Shown one piece after another: positions 22,801 to 33,800 of a stretch of DNA of 64,000 nucleotides (within the stretch, counting starts at the first letter, position 1; each line of letters starts with the position of its first letter). The notes beneath the pieces are model-generated. The model did not search any database. It was not told the DNA's origin and saw only the letters and a list, made by a program, of their open reading frames with translations. Position numbers and translations under genes: made by a program. Location: the NCBI RefSeq assembly GCF_021462225.1, contig NC_061800.1:11936002-12000001 (forward strand), in the 5' to 3' direction. Origin of the DNA: Girardinichthys multiradiatus (Eukaryota > Chordata > Actinopteri > Cyprinodontiformes > Goodeidae).

Positions 22801-25800
22801 GCTAAGCAATTCCATTTTAGTATTTACCGCTACTTTGCCCTACTTAAGTTGTCACAGCATCTGGCGACACACGCCACTAGGGTTGCTTTAATACATAAAA
22901 CTCAAAGACAGTGAGTTCACGAGAACAAGGTTTTAATAACACTTTAAAGATCGGCACGCGAGATAGCAGTCATCTCAACGACAAATATCGCGAGATCCCG
23001 TTACACCCCTACACGCTGCTGTGAAATGAGACAGGCCCTCAGTCGGAGCTTTACCACAAGTTAACATCCGTCTTTGGAGGACATGGGTGTTTTAACAGCT
23101 TTGGCTGGAGCAAACATGCCAGTAATTAGATTCATTTCAGATCATGTGTGGCCCTCTGACAGCTCCTGACAGACATAGATAGGCATTATCCAATATTTAA
23201 CACAAGTCAACAACAGAATAAGAATGCTTTAAAAAGGTAGCTGGCAGGTTAAAAACTCAAGAATCCAATGTTTTCTCAATCAGTTCATGTACTACACCTA
23301 AACAATACAAGCGCATGCAGACAACAATGTTTAGTATGGATGCTGTTATGGAGTCAAGGAGAATAAACATGAGCAGTTTTCAGTGAAGCGTTTAGAACAA
23401 ATTCAAAGGAAGCACAGAGGAGTTAGAAACTATTAAAAAGAATCGTTTTCCACGACATGTTGAAACATGCGTGCAGTTCATTAAAGCCGTGAGAGAGAAA
23501 GGGAGTTTTTAAACAGACAATAGGAAGGCAAAATATGGAACTCTGGCATCATTTTGCAAATGATAAGGTTCCACATTACCCATCCCAGTGGTTCCCAAAC
23601 TTTTCATCTTCCAACCTCCAAAATGACAGTGGCTGAGATTTCTGACCCTGACCATTAGTCCAGTATTCAAGCTTTATTAGCAGGTCAGTTAATCAGGGGT
23701 ATAATGACAACACATATGGCACTTGTTGACTGACCCGAGCCCAGCTCCACTGCTCTAGGGGATAAACATGAAGAGTGCCGTTTCAGTCAAGCTCGCCACG
23801 CAAATAACTCACAAACCACATAGATGAAAGGATATAGCCAGTTTAAAGAGAGAGCTCCGTAATCATTTAGTCTTTGTTATTAAATATTAATGAAATTGTA
23901 ACTTTTACATGTCTGCACATACATGTAGAATTCAGCACAAACTCTGCAAACTTGATATTCTGTCACCGTGTACGATTTAAGATGCGATCGCCTCCAAAAC
24001 ATCACGCAGAGATAGCAGTTCAACAATGAATAGCAAGCAAACGCTGGCAGTAATAATCAGACCTGAGAGGAGGAAAATCATCATCTGGATTATTTTACCA
24101 TAAAACCAAATTCAACATTTAACAACAATTTTCCTGATGTAAAAACATAACCCTTAAAGAAAATCGTGCCAGAGTATTTAGGCCAAGGAACACAGAACAG
24201 ATAATCATCTGTTTCAGCAATTTTGCCAGATCACCTCAAGTACAATTGACTTTAGACTTGAAGTATACTCAATCTCAGACTGCAAACACAAAAACTGCAT
24301 CATGAACGTGTTAAGCAACACTCAAAAGAGCATGATTGCTATATAAATGTTGGCTTATAAAGCTAAATGAAAAGGACAACAATGAAAATAGACTTTTTGT
24401 GACCTGAAACTCCTCTCAGAGCTAAAAAACCAACACAGCAGATATAATGCTACTTTGTTAACTCAGGCTTCTTTCGTCAGACACTGAGAACATTCACATA
24501 AAGAGGAGCATCTCAAACTTCATTTGATGCCTCTTCAGTAAACAGGAAGTCAATGTTTCCAAAAAAATTACAGAAAGGTTCAAAAATAGCTGATAGCCTT
24601 GACAAATTCAGTTATGAAAGCAAACAATATATAATTACTCATCTTTGCCCTAATTTATCGCTCTCTCTGCAACACTATAAACATTTTTACTGTATAACTG
24701 CACAGCACTTATAAACAGCACTTAAGGGGAAAATACAAACAAAACCTTGCCGTCAGTGTCTTAGATTTTTATTCCTTTTTATGAGAGCAAGAATTAGATT
24801 AAAGACTGTATTTCAGGGGGCTTTCAGTTTTATTAAAAGTTAAAAAGGACACTCTGAATGTAGTTATTTGAATGTCCACAGTTCATTAAACCCACCATTA
24901 CTAGACTATTGTAGTGAATTTGCGTCGGGTCTTAATGAAGCCAAGGAGGGGTTTGTATTCCACCTCTGGTTGTTGATGCATGTTTCACTCATACCATGTA
25001 TCAAGTTGGGGGCACTTTGCTGCCATCTAGTGGTTGGAGTTAAGCTCAAACATGTCTAACTACCCTTAGTTGCATGCAAATTAGCCCAACATTGTGTGCT
25101 ATATTCAAGTTCAAATTATCTGCTTAATTTAGCATCTGCTTGAGAGCAGAAAAACACAATTAATTCTAATAATTTAAATGTTTAAATTCAGGTACTAAGA
25201 GATTAACAAGATAATAAGATGCATTCCCTTTCTGTCTGAGGACAAATAATTTTTAGACAGATCTTTCTGTCTAGGAAAAGCAGAAAAAGATTTAGCGAAC
25301 AGGTGTTGCTTCTTACAAATAATTTTAACTGAAACTCTGAGCTCATAACCTGGTGGTTATTTTGTCAAGATCGATTTGTCAGGTGTGAGATCTGGGAATG
25401 AAGTCGCTCCCTATTTGACTGTGTTCTAGCTGAAAGACAGAGGACCACTGGGGTTTGCCATTTGTTGTTGTACTGCTGTTAACAATAAAGAAAATAATGT
25501 ATTCCTCTCCATTTTTGTAAAGCACTATATGTGATACTGTTTGAATGTAACACACCAACGGAAGGGGCAATGGATAGCTTATCCTGCATCTTTCACTGTT
25601 ATATACGAGTGGCACCCATACTGGACCCCAAACTCTGGGCTGCTTAGCCAAGTCCAAACTTCCCTGTCAGAATTGTTCAGCGGGGTACCTTCTTGCATTT
25701 CTGTCTGGGAACTTGAAAAATCCAACTTCTGAGTACAAACAGAATGCACCATTAGTTCAGCATGTGTTACCATGGTGATCTAACAAGATTATAAGAGGTC

Positions 25801-26480
25801 CACTTTCGTGACACTGAAATCTCTGAGTCTCAGCTCAGCATAGAAGAAAGGGATTGCGTTAGGGCTGCAAAATATTCAAAACTATACAACAGCAATATTA
25901 ATTCTAAATACTTTAATGACAATATTAGTGGGGATCCTCGTTTTCCTCAAGTCTTTGTATCTAATCTGAAATTAGGATGCTTCAGCCACTCCGTCAGCAG
26001 CATCTGGACACTATCATGCATTTCAGGGGTGGACATCCACTGCAGTAGGACTACATCTGATAGGCTGAATATTTAATATGCATGCAAGAATTCCTGACAC
26101 TTGATTGTTGCAAGCAGCTGGACCTCCACAGACCAAGAACGTTGTACAAACAGGCATTATAAAACTGTTGCAATGACAAGACTAACTGTAACTAAGCGTT
26201 TTTTCTCATTCTTCTTGTTTTATGTCATCACTGCCCCCCCATTAACTTTTATGAGTTTAAGCACTTTGTCGATTGAAATCTATGTCAAATCTATAAAAAA
26301 GGGGAATTGAAAATCCATCCAACTGCCAAAAATGTGATTTGTTTTCAGACTTATAAAGCAAAACCTTTGAAATAATCCATTCAAGCAGTCCTTAGCGACT
26401 GTGACATTGCACAGATTGACAATGCAATAATGTCTGCAATTCTTGTGAAGCTCTAGCGTACTATATCATATTTATTTAAA
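19851..26480. other. man1a2 intron 1, long stretch without a gene
   Basis: About 6.6 kb in which I recognise no gene. A poly-A run lies at 22209-22225. TTCCCAAACTTTTCATC at 23592 looks like one end of a hAT-like repeat, but no partner end is clear. Short frames show no known domain. Confidence 0.5.
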
Positions 26481-26487
26481 TACTGGA

Positions 26488-26525
26488 ATATATATAATAT
26501 ATATATATTATATATATATATATGA
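26488..26525. repeat. (AT)n microsatellite
   Basis: Alternating AT tract, slightly interrupted, in intron 1. Confidence 0.85.
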
Positions 26526-26599
26526 TTATATCTGAATATGTGTGTATGATTTCCCTGACTTAATTATACCGTTCATTTCTGGATATCACCTGGACCCAT

Positions 26600-26672
26600 T
26601 TGTTTTGTGAAGTGCCCTGAGTGGATGCTCGTTGTTAACATGCACTATATAAATAAACTGATTTAAATTGAT
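26600..26672 (+). repeat. LINE/SINE 3' tail-like segment
   Basis: AAGTGCCCTGAGTGGATG and CACTATATAAATAAACTGATT resemble the tail of a widespread fish LINE family from memory ('ggcgctatataaataaaa' type). Only the tail is present. Confidence 0.45.
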
Positions 26673-27347
26673 TTTCCGGAAGACATTTGCAGGTATCTCC
26701 TCCACTGAAAATGTAAAACATTTTGATAAATTATGCAGTAAACAAGCCATTCTACACTAGAATTCCTGCCCTAGTTTGTTAGTAATTTTACCCCTCCAAG
26801 AATAACATTTGATATATGATGGGTATGCACTTCCTCCAGGGCCAAAACAATAATATATTAGAATATTAGAATGTGACATAAGAGAAGAACAGCAACAAAT
26901 CAGGACAGACTCTGCCACACCAAATTACACAAGTAAAAAGAAACGCAACAACAAAAACAACTCATAACCAATGGATTTTAAAGCCTTTCTAAACAGCCGA
27001 GTGTGCAACCTCAATAACCTCAACACGATCTGCCAGCAGGAAAATCATACAAGAACACGGCCAAGGTGATAAAATGTCAGTCGGTTCAGAAGCTGAACAA
27101 TAAAACCCAGAGGAGACACAAAAGGTGGCAGCACTCGTAGGAGAACACAGATGTGCTGAGAAACGAGGGAGGAGGGAACACCTGTGTCGACGTGTCTGTA
27201 AACGTTTACTGGAGCGTCCATCGCTCTGCCAACATCACCACACCTTCAAGCTGTCACAGCAGACCTGTAAAACTTGTGACATCTGCTTTCATGGCTTAGA
27301 GAAACATCACAAAAATGTGACGCACAAAGACAATCACTTTGCCTTAC
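26673..27347. other. man1a2 intron 1, 5' end
   Basis: Intron sequence immediately downstream of the exon 1 donor. It grows less AT-rich toward the exon. The plus-strand open frame at 27125-27400 is the shadow of exon and intron sequence and shows no domain. Confidence 0.6.
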
Positions 27348-27661
27348 CTGTGTCTGTTCTCATCATGTCCTCCTTGTCCGTGTATTATCACCTGCCCTGA
27401 ACCATGCTTCCCCTCTTTGGGCGAGTCGATGTGCGGGATGAGCACGTCCTCCAAGCCCAGATCGAAGCGCTTGTGCTTGGAATTGTCCGGGAGGAAAAAG
27501 AAGGCCCCGAAGCATAAGGTAATGAAGGCACTGAGAATGAGGAGGAGGATGAACTTCTCCGACAGCCTCAAAGTAGCTCTGTGGTGCGTGAAGGAGGAGG
27601 TGCCCGGCGACAGAGTGGGTATCCTGCGACCCGATAGTGGCAGCAGAGCCGGCGTCGTCAT
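27348..27661 (-). CDS. man1a2: man1a2 exon 1 (cytosolic tail and signal anchor)
   Basis: First coding exon of mannosyl-oligosaccharide 1,2-alpha-mannosidase IB, a type II Golgi membrane protein. The start MTTPALLPLSGRR and the hydrophobic anchor at about residues 37-57 (FILLLILSAFITLCFGAFFF) are nearly identical to mammalian MAN1A2, as is the following HKRFDLGLEDVLIPH. Translation begins at the ATG whose A is 27661, with A at -3. The exon supplies 104 codons plus two bases and ends at an ACACAG|GTAAGG donor (27347 down). It joins the acceptor at 526/527 in phase 2 and together they encode residues 1-192 of a family usually about 640 residues long. The intervening intron is 26,821 bp and full of transposons. 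I am confident of the identity; the extent of the 5' UTR is not settled. Confidence 0.96.
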
Positions 27662-27874
27662 AGTGTCTGGGTCAAATCAGAAAGTTAACTCGGGAAGGGG
27701 CTGGGGTGGGGTCGCCGTTGGTTTACAGGTGCCACAGAGGTGGTGATGTAGCAGCATGCGTCAGCTGCTTGACTTTATTATCTCATCCCTGCGTTGGGGC
27801 GTCGGGGAACAAAGGAGGAACGGGGCACCTCAGTGAGGGAGCGACTAGTCAGCAAGGTCCAGGTCATGATGAAA
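27662..27874 (-). other. man1a2 5' UTR, possible upstream splice acceptor
   Basis: GC- and CpG-containing DNA directly upstream of the man1a2 start codon. On the minus strand a good acceptor, CATGTCTTCTCAG, ends at 27875, so the 5' UTR may start at 27874 and be spliced to an exon further upstream. The alternative is unspliced transcription starting within or just above this block. I cannot decide from sequence alone. Confidence 0.4.
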
Positions 27875-27936
27875 CTGAGAAGACATGACAGAGGCAGGCG
27901 GGTCAGGTGTTACCAATGACATCCATTCATGAAATA

Positions 27937-29207
27937 CAGGGGTTGGACAATGAAACTGAAACACCTGTCATTTTAGTGTGGGAGGTTTCATGGCTAAATT
28001 GGACCAACCTGGTAGCCAGTCTTCATTGATTGCACATTGTACCAGTAAGAGCAGAGTGTGAAGGTTCAATTAGCAGGGTAAGAGCACAGTTTTGATCAAA
28101 ATATTGAAATGCACACAACATTATGGGTGACATACCAGAGTTCAAAAGAGGACAAATTGTTGGTGCACGTCTTGCTGGCGCATCTGTGACCAAGACAGCA
28201 AGTCTTTGTGATGTATCAAGAGCCACGGTATCCAGGGTAATGTCAGCAAACCACCAAGAAGGACGAACCACATCCAACAGGATTAACTGTGGACGCAAGA
28301 GGAAGCTGTCTGAAAGGGATGTTCGGGTGCTAACCCGGATTGTATCCAAAAAACATAAAACCACGTCGGCCCAAATCACAGCAGAATTAAATGTGCACCT
28401 CAACTCTCCTGTTTCCACCAGAACTGTCCGTCGGGAGCTCCACAGGGTCGATATACACGGCCGGACTGCTATAGCCAAACCTTTGGTCACTCATGCCAAT
28501 GCCAAACGTCTGTTTCAATGGTGCAAGGAGCACAAATCTTGGGCTGTGGACAATGTGAAACATGTATTGTTCTCTGATGAGTCCACCTTTACTGTTTTCC
28601 CCACATCCAGGAGAGTTACGGTGTGGAGAAGCCCCAAAGAAGCGTACCACCCAGACTGTTGCATGCCCAGAGTGAAGCATGGGGGTGGATCAGTGATGGT
28701 TTGGGCTGCCATATCATGGCATTCCCTTGGCCCAATACTTGTGCTAGATGGGCGCGTCACTGCCAAGGACTACCGAACCATTCTTGAGGACCATGTGCAT
28801 CCAATGGTTCAAACATTGTATCCTGAAGGCGGTGCCGTGTATCAGGATGACAATGCACCAATACACACAGCAAGACTGGTGAAAGATTGGTTTGATGAAA
28901 ATGAAAGTGAAGTTGAACATCTCCCATGGCCTGCACAGTCACCAGATCTAAATATTATTGAGCCACTTTGGGGTGTTTTGGAGGAGCGAGTCAGGAAAAG
29001 TTTTCCTCCACCAGTATCACGTAGTGACCTGGCCACTATCCTGCAAGAAGAATGGCTTAAAATCCCTCTGACCACTGTGCAGGACTTGTATATGTCATTC
29101 CCAAGACGAATTGACGCTGTATTGGCTTCAAAAGGAGGCCCTACACCATACTAATAAATTATTGTGGTCTAAAACCAGGTGTTTCAGTTTTAATTGTCCA
29201 ACCCCTG
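27937..29207 (+). mobile_element. Complete Tc1/mariner element, DD36E type
   Basis: A 1271-bp element with TA duplications (27935-27936, 29208-29209) and about 31-bp terminal inverted repeats starting CAGGGGTTGGACAAT; the right arm has one inserted base. The total size, short TIRs, single transposase gene of about 340 codons and catalytic spacing all fit the DD36E 'Incomer' group of Tc1/mariner transposons as I know it. It lies about 275 bp upstream of the man1a2 start codon, in the presumed promoter or 5' intron, opposite in orientation to the gene. Confidence 0.93.
28123..29154 (+). CDS. Intact Tc1/mariner DD36E transposase
   Basis: A 343-codon frame without stops or frameshifts. The N-terminal half has two helix-turn-helix-like regions (VTKTASLCDVSRATVSRVMS; TSAQITAELN...TRTVRREL) separated by a basic GRKRKLS motif. 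The catalytic domain shows FSDEST (D152), QDDNAPIH (D243) and PDLNIIEPLW (E280), giving 36 residues between the second D and the E. The C terminus SFPRRIDAVLASKGGPTPY is the usual Tc1-type end. All features needed for cut-and-paste activity seem present, so the copy may be active or very young. No host-gene fusion or splice signal is seen. Confidence 0.93.
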   Translation: MGDIPEFKRGQIVGARLAGASVTKTASLCDVSRATVSRVMSANHQEGRTTSNRINCGRKRKLSERDVRVLTRIVSKKHKTTSAQITAELNVHLNSPVSTRTVRRELHRVDIHGRTAIAKPLVTHANAKRLFQWCKEHKSWAVDNVKHVLFSDESTFTVFPTSRRVTVWRSPKEAYHPDCCMPRVKHGGGSVMVWAAISWHSLGPILVLDGRVTAKDYRTILEDHVHPMVQTLYPEGGAVYQDDNAPIHTARLVKDWFDENESEVEHLPWPAQSPDLNIIEPLWGVLEERVRKSFPPPVSRSDLATILQEEWLKIPLTTVQDLYMSFPRRIDAVLASKGGPTPY

Positions 29208-29690
29208 TAGTTACCAGATACAGACGGGGACGCATTAGTTGACAGCCCTGATAAAAGTGTCATGTTTTTATGGAAATTCAGCTTTTATTGCAGTTTCATA
29301 AAAAAGGGGATAAATTTAACCTTCAATTTGAGAACATTTATCCAATAAATAATTATTTTAACAAAATAGTTGTTGATACCCCAAACCACTCCTATAAAAA
29401 TGCAACTAGAACATATTTTTATTTATACTTGACTTTATGTTCAGAGTTTCTAAGAATTTCTGATTTAATAACAGGATGTGGACACAAAGGCCCATTTGCG
29501 CAGCCACCAGGCTGGACCACACATAGTGGGGCGAAAGATAATTAAGATCACTAAATATACATAACCATTGTCAGATGCCATCTACAAGTTAAACTGTTAT
29601 TTGTAAGAGATACCAGGAGAAAACCAAGCCACTTCAACCCTGCCATCAAAAACATAAACGTGTGGATTTGGCCAAACTAACAAACTCTTA
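29208..29690. other. Upstream of man1a2, no gene seen
   Basis: AT-rich DNA between the DD36E element and the next repeat-like block; no coding signal recognised. Confidence 0.5.
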
Positions 29691-29905
29691 ATCAGATGAG
29701 ACTAAAAGCACTTGCGCACAAGAGACGTTTGGTCCGTTTTAAAAGAGACAAGAGTTCACTTCCTCGCCTAGTCCACTTTGGGCAGGTAGGAAAGCTCGAC
29801 TGGACTCTTCTGCAGACTCTGGTTCACCTAAAAACCTGGGTCCTGGTTCACCTGCAAGTGAACCCCGATGCAGGTTTCTTACAGGGGGAATGCAATCGGA
29901 ATATC
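29691..29905. repeat. dispersed fish DNA-element-like repeat
   Basis: Words such as TTTGGTCCGTTTTAAAAGAG and GTTCACTTCCTCG, followed by CCTGGTTCACCTGCAAGTGAAC, match a family of noncoding fish repeats in memory. It contains a 110-codon chance frame. Ends not defined. Confidence 0.35.
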
Positions 29906-30146
29906 TGGCAAAGAAAGGAAGTTACATATGATACGTATAATTTATGCATGGCTGCATTTGTCCAAAGTAAAAAGAGTGATAAATCAGATAGCTCCCTGCC
30001 TTGTCTTCTGATCACACTGGTCAGCTGATCGCTCCCAAATGAGCAGATGTTCGTTGAAACATCTGCTCCAACATCAGGCAGTTGTAGGTAGGGTTAGGGT
30101 GCAGAACGAAAGTTAACCAACTTAAATGAAAGAGTAAAAATTAGAG

Positions 30147-30254
30147 CGGTGTTTTTCAACCCTGGACCTCAAGGCACACTGTTTCTCTGCCTTAACACAC
30201 CTAATACAGATGATCCCAGTTCAGCAAACGCAAGTTAAGGGTTGAAAAACACTG
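30147..30254. mobile_element. 108-bp hAT-like miniature element
   Basis: The ends CGGTGTTTTTCAACCCTGG and GGGTTGAAAAACACTG are inverted repeats. Flanks AATTAGAG and TTAAGAGG are only roughly alike. It is related in its ends to the element at 4833-5046. Confidence 0.6.
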
Positions 30255-31379
30255 TTAAGAGGAATGGTCAAAGATCCCTCCCTCTCTATGTTCTCCAATC
30301 CGGTAAAATGTTACAGAAGATGACCAACTGCTGTTCTATTTAAAACAAAAGTTAGACAAAGTACTAACAGCAGAAGCGCCAACAATTGCTCCCCAGATCT
30401 CGTTAAAAACAATAATTTCTTCATTTTTGGGCCTTTATCAGATAAAACATCAAAAACAGTTAACAATCCTTCACTGTGCTATCTTGTCACATTCCCCTCG
30501 CAAAAACTAATCCTTAATCTTCCAGCAATGAGAAAAATGACAAACATATTTCCAAGAGGCTTAAGGTATCAGGAGGCTGCGCAACCACTGTGTGATCAAC
30601 AGTCCTGGACTCCGTGGAGCTGGAATGGAGCTTTGGTTGGCGATTTTGTTGCAGGGTAGTCTTGTATAGATCGCCTGTCGTTGTTAAATCTGACGTACAA
30701 CTAACTTAACTGATCGAAATCAGCCTCCACGACTCGTTTCTATCGGCTTTGAGGGGAATAACAATTGAAACATGCTTTAAAAACGTGCTAAACATTCCCA
30801 CCAAATCCAAAATCGTGTTTTTTCCTCTAACAGGCAAGAGATCTATTGAATACTTTCGTATGTACACTTGGAAAAAAGAAACAATCAAGGCTGTGCCCGA
30901 ATATGTTGATGTGTGGGCAATATTTGTCTTCGAGGCAAAGATGGTTGGATATCAAACAAATGAGCCGTGATTAAAAGACTAAACCACAACCAGTCTAAGT
31001 ACTGTAACACAAATGATTATCTGCCGCCTGTGCTTGCTCCTACCGCAGGTTTTGTTAACGTCAGCGTGGAGAAGCGATGTCTCGGAGTCTTCACAAGCTG
31101 AATACCAAGTTCATTTTGTGACAGTGCCAGCCTGTGAGAGCTGATTAGCCCCCACAGATGCTAACAGCCGGAGGAGCTAACTTCTCCTGCTATTATTGGC
31201 TAACAGAAAATAAAGTGTCAACTAACGCTAGAGGAAATACAGGAATAAAAAAATAAGAAAGGTTCCGGTGTTTACGTTTAAGCTTCCTGTTGTGTTACCT
31301 AACCAACCGGGAGCTAAATGCTGAGCTTTACAAGGCTGCTGGGGAAGCTAGCTAGGTGGCTAGGCTGCTAACGCTAGCT

Positions 31380-31700
31380 AGCTGTGAAGCTATGAAGTGA
31401 CAGAGGCGCCTCCTCGGAGTGCTGCATCACCACCTCTCTCGTTCGCTCTGCGAAAAAGGAAGCCGTGCGGGATTCCCGGGGTCCACCTTTGAGGAGATGT
31501 CCTCATGTCCACGAAGATTCCACGCGGTTGTCGTGACTGGCTGCGGCAGCACGGCTCGGAGCCACACGGCAGCGTTCCAGCCAGCTGAGCTCCGTAGACG
31601 CTGAGAGGATGTTGATGACCAACCGCTCCGCTCTGATGGACCGCAGCGACGGATTGACTGAGCTGCCGCTCCCGCTCCGTGATCCAGCATCAACCACCTC
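31380..31700 (-). promoter_or_regulatory. CpG-rich block, candidate man1a2 promoter or 5' exon
   Basis: In otherwise AT-rich surroundings this block has dense CpG dinucleotides (e.g. GAGGCGCCTCCTCGG, CCGCAGCGACGG, GCTCCCGCTCCG). Vertebrate housekeeping genes such as man1a2 usually start in CpG islands, and the first coding exon lies 3.7 kb away in the right orientation. A possible minus-strand donor TTAG|GTAACA is near 31300. The open frame at 31427-31831 (minus) is probably just GC-driven. No other gene start was identified nearby. Confidence 0.4.
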
Positions 31701-31831
31701 CTCCAGTTAGGGACCGTCTGACTAAATGAGATTCTGGCAGAATTACTCAGAGACCAGATGGATTCATAATGTGGAGAACATGAACCAATGACCTTCTGAG
31801 TGTACAAACCATGAATATTTATAGGACACAT

Positions 31832-32174
31832 ATTTTACTAGAACTGTTTTAAAAGACATCAGACGTCACCCTCCATGCTTTTCTCCATGTTTTCCACTAG
31901 CAAGAAATAAATGGAATTAAATATAATGCACCATTGGGAAACAAAATTAAAGCACAGATGAATCAGTGTCACCATCAACATACTCATTGATTATTTATTG
32001 CTGCAGAGCTTCAAATATGTCACCAATATTGGTAGTTAGTCCGAGCCAAACTACAGCAAAAAATACTTCAGTGAAATCTAAAGTAACTGCGGCACTAGTA
32101 CAATTATTGTAGGTATGCAATAACTGTGCACCATTACTTTGGGATCTTCATGAACTTTGTTATTCTGCCATACA
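31832..32174. other. No gene seen
   Basis: AT-rich DNA between the CpG block and the first SINE copy. Confidence 0.5.
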
Positions 32175-32330
32175 ATCGGTGTCACTGGGCCCTCTGACCA
32201 CCATCAGCAGGCAAGGCGGGTAAAGTGTCTTGCCCAAGGACACAAAGACTGAGACGGACAGAGTTGGGGTTCGAATCGGCAACCAACCGGTTACAGGATA
32301 AACTCCTACCACCTGAGCCACAGTCGCCCC
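32175..32330 (-). mobile_element. tRNA-derived SINE-like copy 1
   Basis: Read on the minus strand it starts GGGGCGACTGTGGCTCAGGT, resembling a tRNA A box. It then has GATTCGAACCCC like a B box, followed by the conserved CTTGGGCAAGACACTTTACC body. A second copy lies at 33495-33642 in the same orientation. The 3' end is cut short. Confidence 0.7.
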
Positions 32331-33200
32331 AATTTTAAAATTATTTCCTTTATGAAATAATTTCAAAACTGCTTTTGCATTTATTTGAGTTTCAAGAAAT
32401 TTGCAATATCTGTAACAATCTGGCACAGTTTGTGCAACTAAACATTGCTAAACATGGCGTTTCCATGTAAACTTTCCTGAAATGTTTTTTATTAAAAAAG
32501 GAGGACCCCTGTCATAGCTAACATTAAAAATCATCATTCACTAAACATGCAGGAAGATTTTATCCCAGCCACTGTTTGGATGTGTGATCTGAACTGTTGC
32601 TCGTTCTTGAGACAATGTGGCATTACGTTATAGATCACGCCACACATAAAGCTGAGCAAACAAACAAAACCAATTCATTTGTCTTTAGTGGTCCATTCAT
32701 CTTGTGCAGGAGGCTCAGAGTCAGCAGCAGCTCTGCAGTTAATTGCAATGTTGCTTTTAAATAGATTTTCTGTGCTCTGTGAATCCCTCAAAACAGTGCA
32801 CCATAAAGCAGAGGCCTTTGTAGTTATCACGAGGCTCGTGAGTCTGTCTCACCTCTTAAACAATTCGAGGTACTTAAAAGAGAAACATTATGCTTACTTT
32901 GTTTCTTTACTCCATCTACTGAGCTCTACACTTCAACAGCTCCATTTTGAAAGCAATGAAAAGAGAGTTTACTCCAATGATGAGCTTAATTTTTCTCTAA
33001 CAGACAAAAATTAATGGTACTGGTAAAAATGAATTTTATTTAAACTATATGCTTTGGTTCTACAAACTGAACCGTCTGGATAAAATCACTGTAAAGGTTC
33101 TGTGCTCCAAATTGACAAAACTTGGAAGATTAGTCTGCTTTATCAGATATAGTGTGGGTCGAGCAACCAGGACATGCATTCTCTTGCAACAGTATGCGTG
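32331..33200. other. No gene seen
   Basis: AT-rich DNA; the 111-codon frame at 32679-33014 shows no known domain. Confidence 0.45.
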
Positions 33201-33204
33201 TCAC

Positions 33205-33800
33205 TTGAAACATTTTACATTTTGTCACATTCCAAGCCCTTCAGTGAATTTTACTGGAGAATTTAATGTGGTAGACCAACACAAAGCAGGGTATAGTTGG
33301 GAAGTGGAAGGAAAGTGAGGCAATGTTTTGCTTTTACAAATAAAAATATTTCAAATGTGCCATGTTTTTCTATTCAGCCCCCCTTTCACTGATACCACTA
33401 AGTAAAATCCAGTGTGACCTTTAAGTCAAATCTCAGTTTAAAACCAGCTATTCTGGTTCTAGGCTCAGAGCTACATTGTAGCCATAGCTGACCTGATTGG
33501 TGCAACCGGGCCCTCTGACCACCTTCAGCAAGCAAGGCAGGTGAAGTGTCTTGCCCAAGGACACAACGATTGAGACGGACAGAGCGGGGGTTTGAACTGG
33601 GAACCCACCAGTTAAAGGATGAACCCCTACCACCGTCGCCACCTACAGAATTTAAAAGCAGGGTTAAAGTATAAAACAACATCCGAAATGTTGAACACCT
33701 CACAGAGCTCTTTTCAATCCATCATCTGAAAAATTTAAAATGTATTCCGAACTGCAAACCTAACAAGATAGACAACTTAACCCCTTACTGTCTAAATGTA
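33205..33800 (+). pseudogene. 5' half of a Tc1-type element, split by a SINE
   Basis: The leading part has the noncoding 5' signature of a common fish Tc1 family (TTTTGTCACATTCC ... GTGGTAGACCAACACAAAGC ... TAAAATCCAGTGTGACC). After the SINE at 33495-33642, sequence corresponding to the transposase N-terminal coding region resumes (CACAGAGCTCTTTTCAATCC). It matches the same stage of the relic at 11.58-11.65 kb, CACAGGGCACTGTTCAATCC. Heavily decayed and truncated. Confidence 0.55.
33495..33642 (-). mobile_element. tRNA-derived SINE-like copy 2
   Basis: Same family and orientation as 32175-32330, sharing CTTGGGCAAGACACTT and the GGTGGTCAGAGGGCCC 3' part on the minus strand. The A-box end is more decayed. 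It interrupts a Tc1 relic. Confidence 0.65.

Noticed and set aside
28023..28490. 155-codon minus-strand frame in the DD36E element
   Set aside because: Antisense shadow of the transposase; no independent domain.
31427..31831. 134-codon minus-strand frame in the CpG block
   Set aside because: High GC reduces stops; no recognisable protein and no in-frame link to man1a2.
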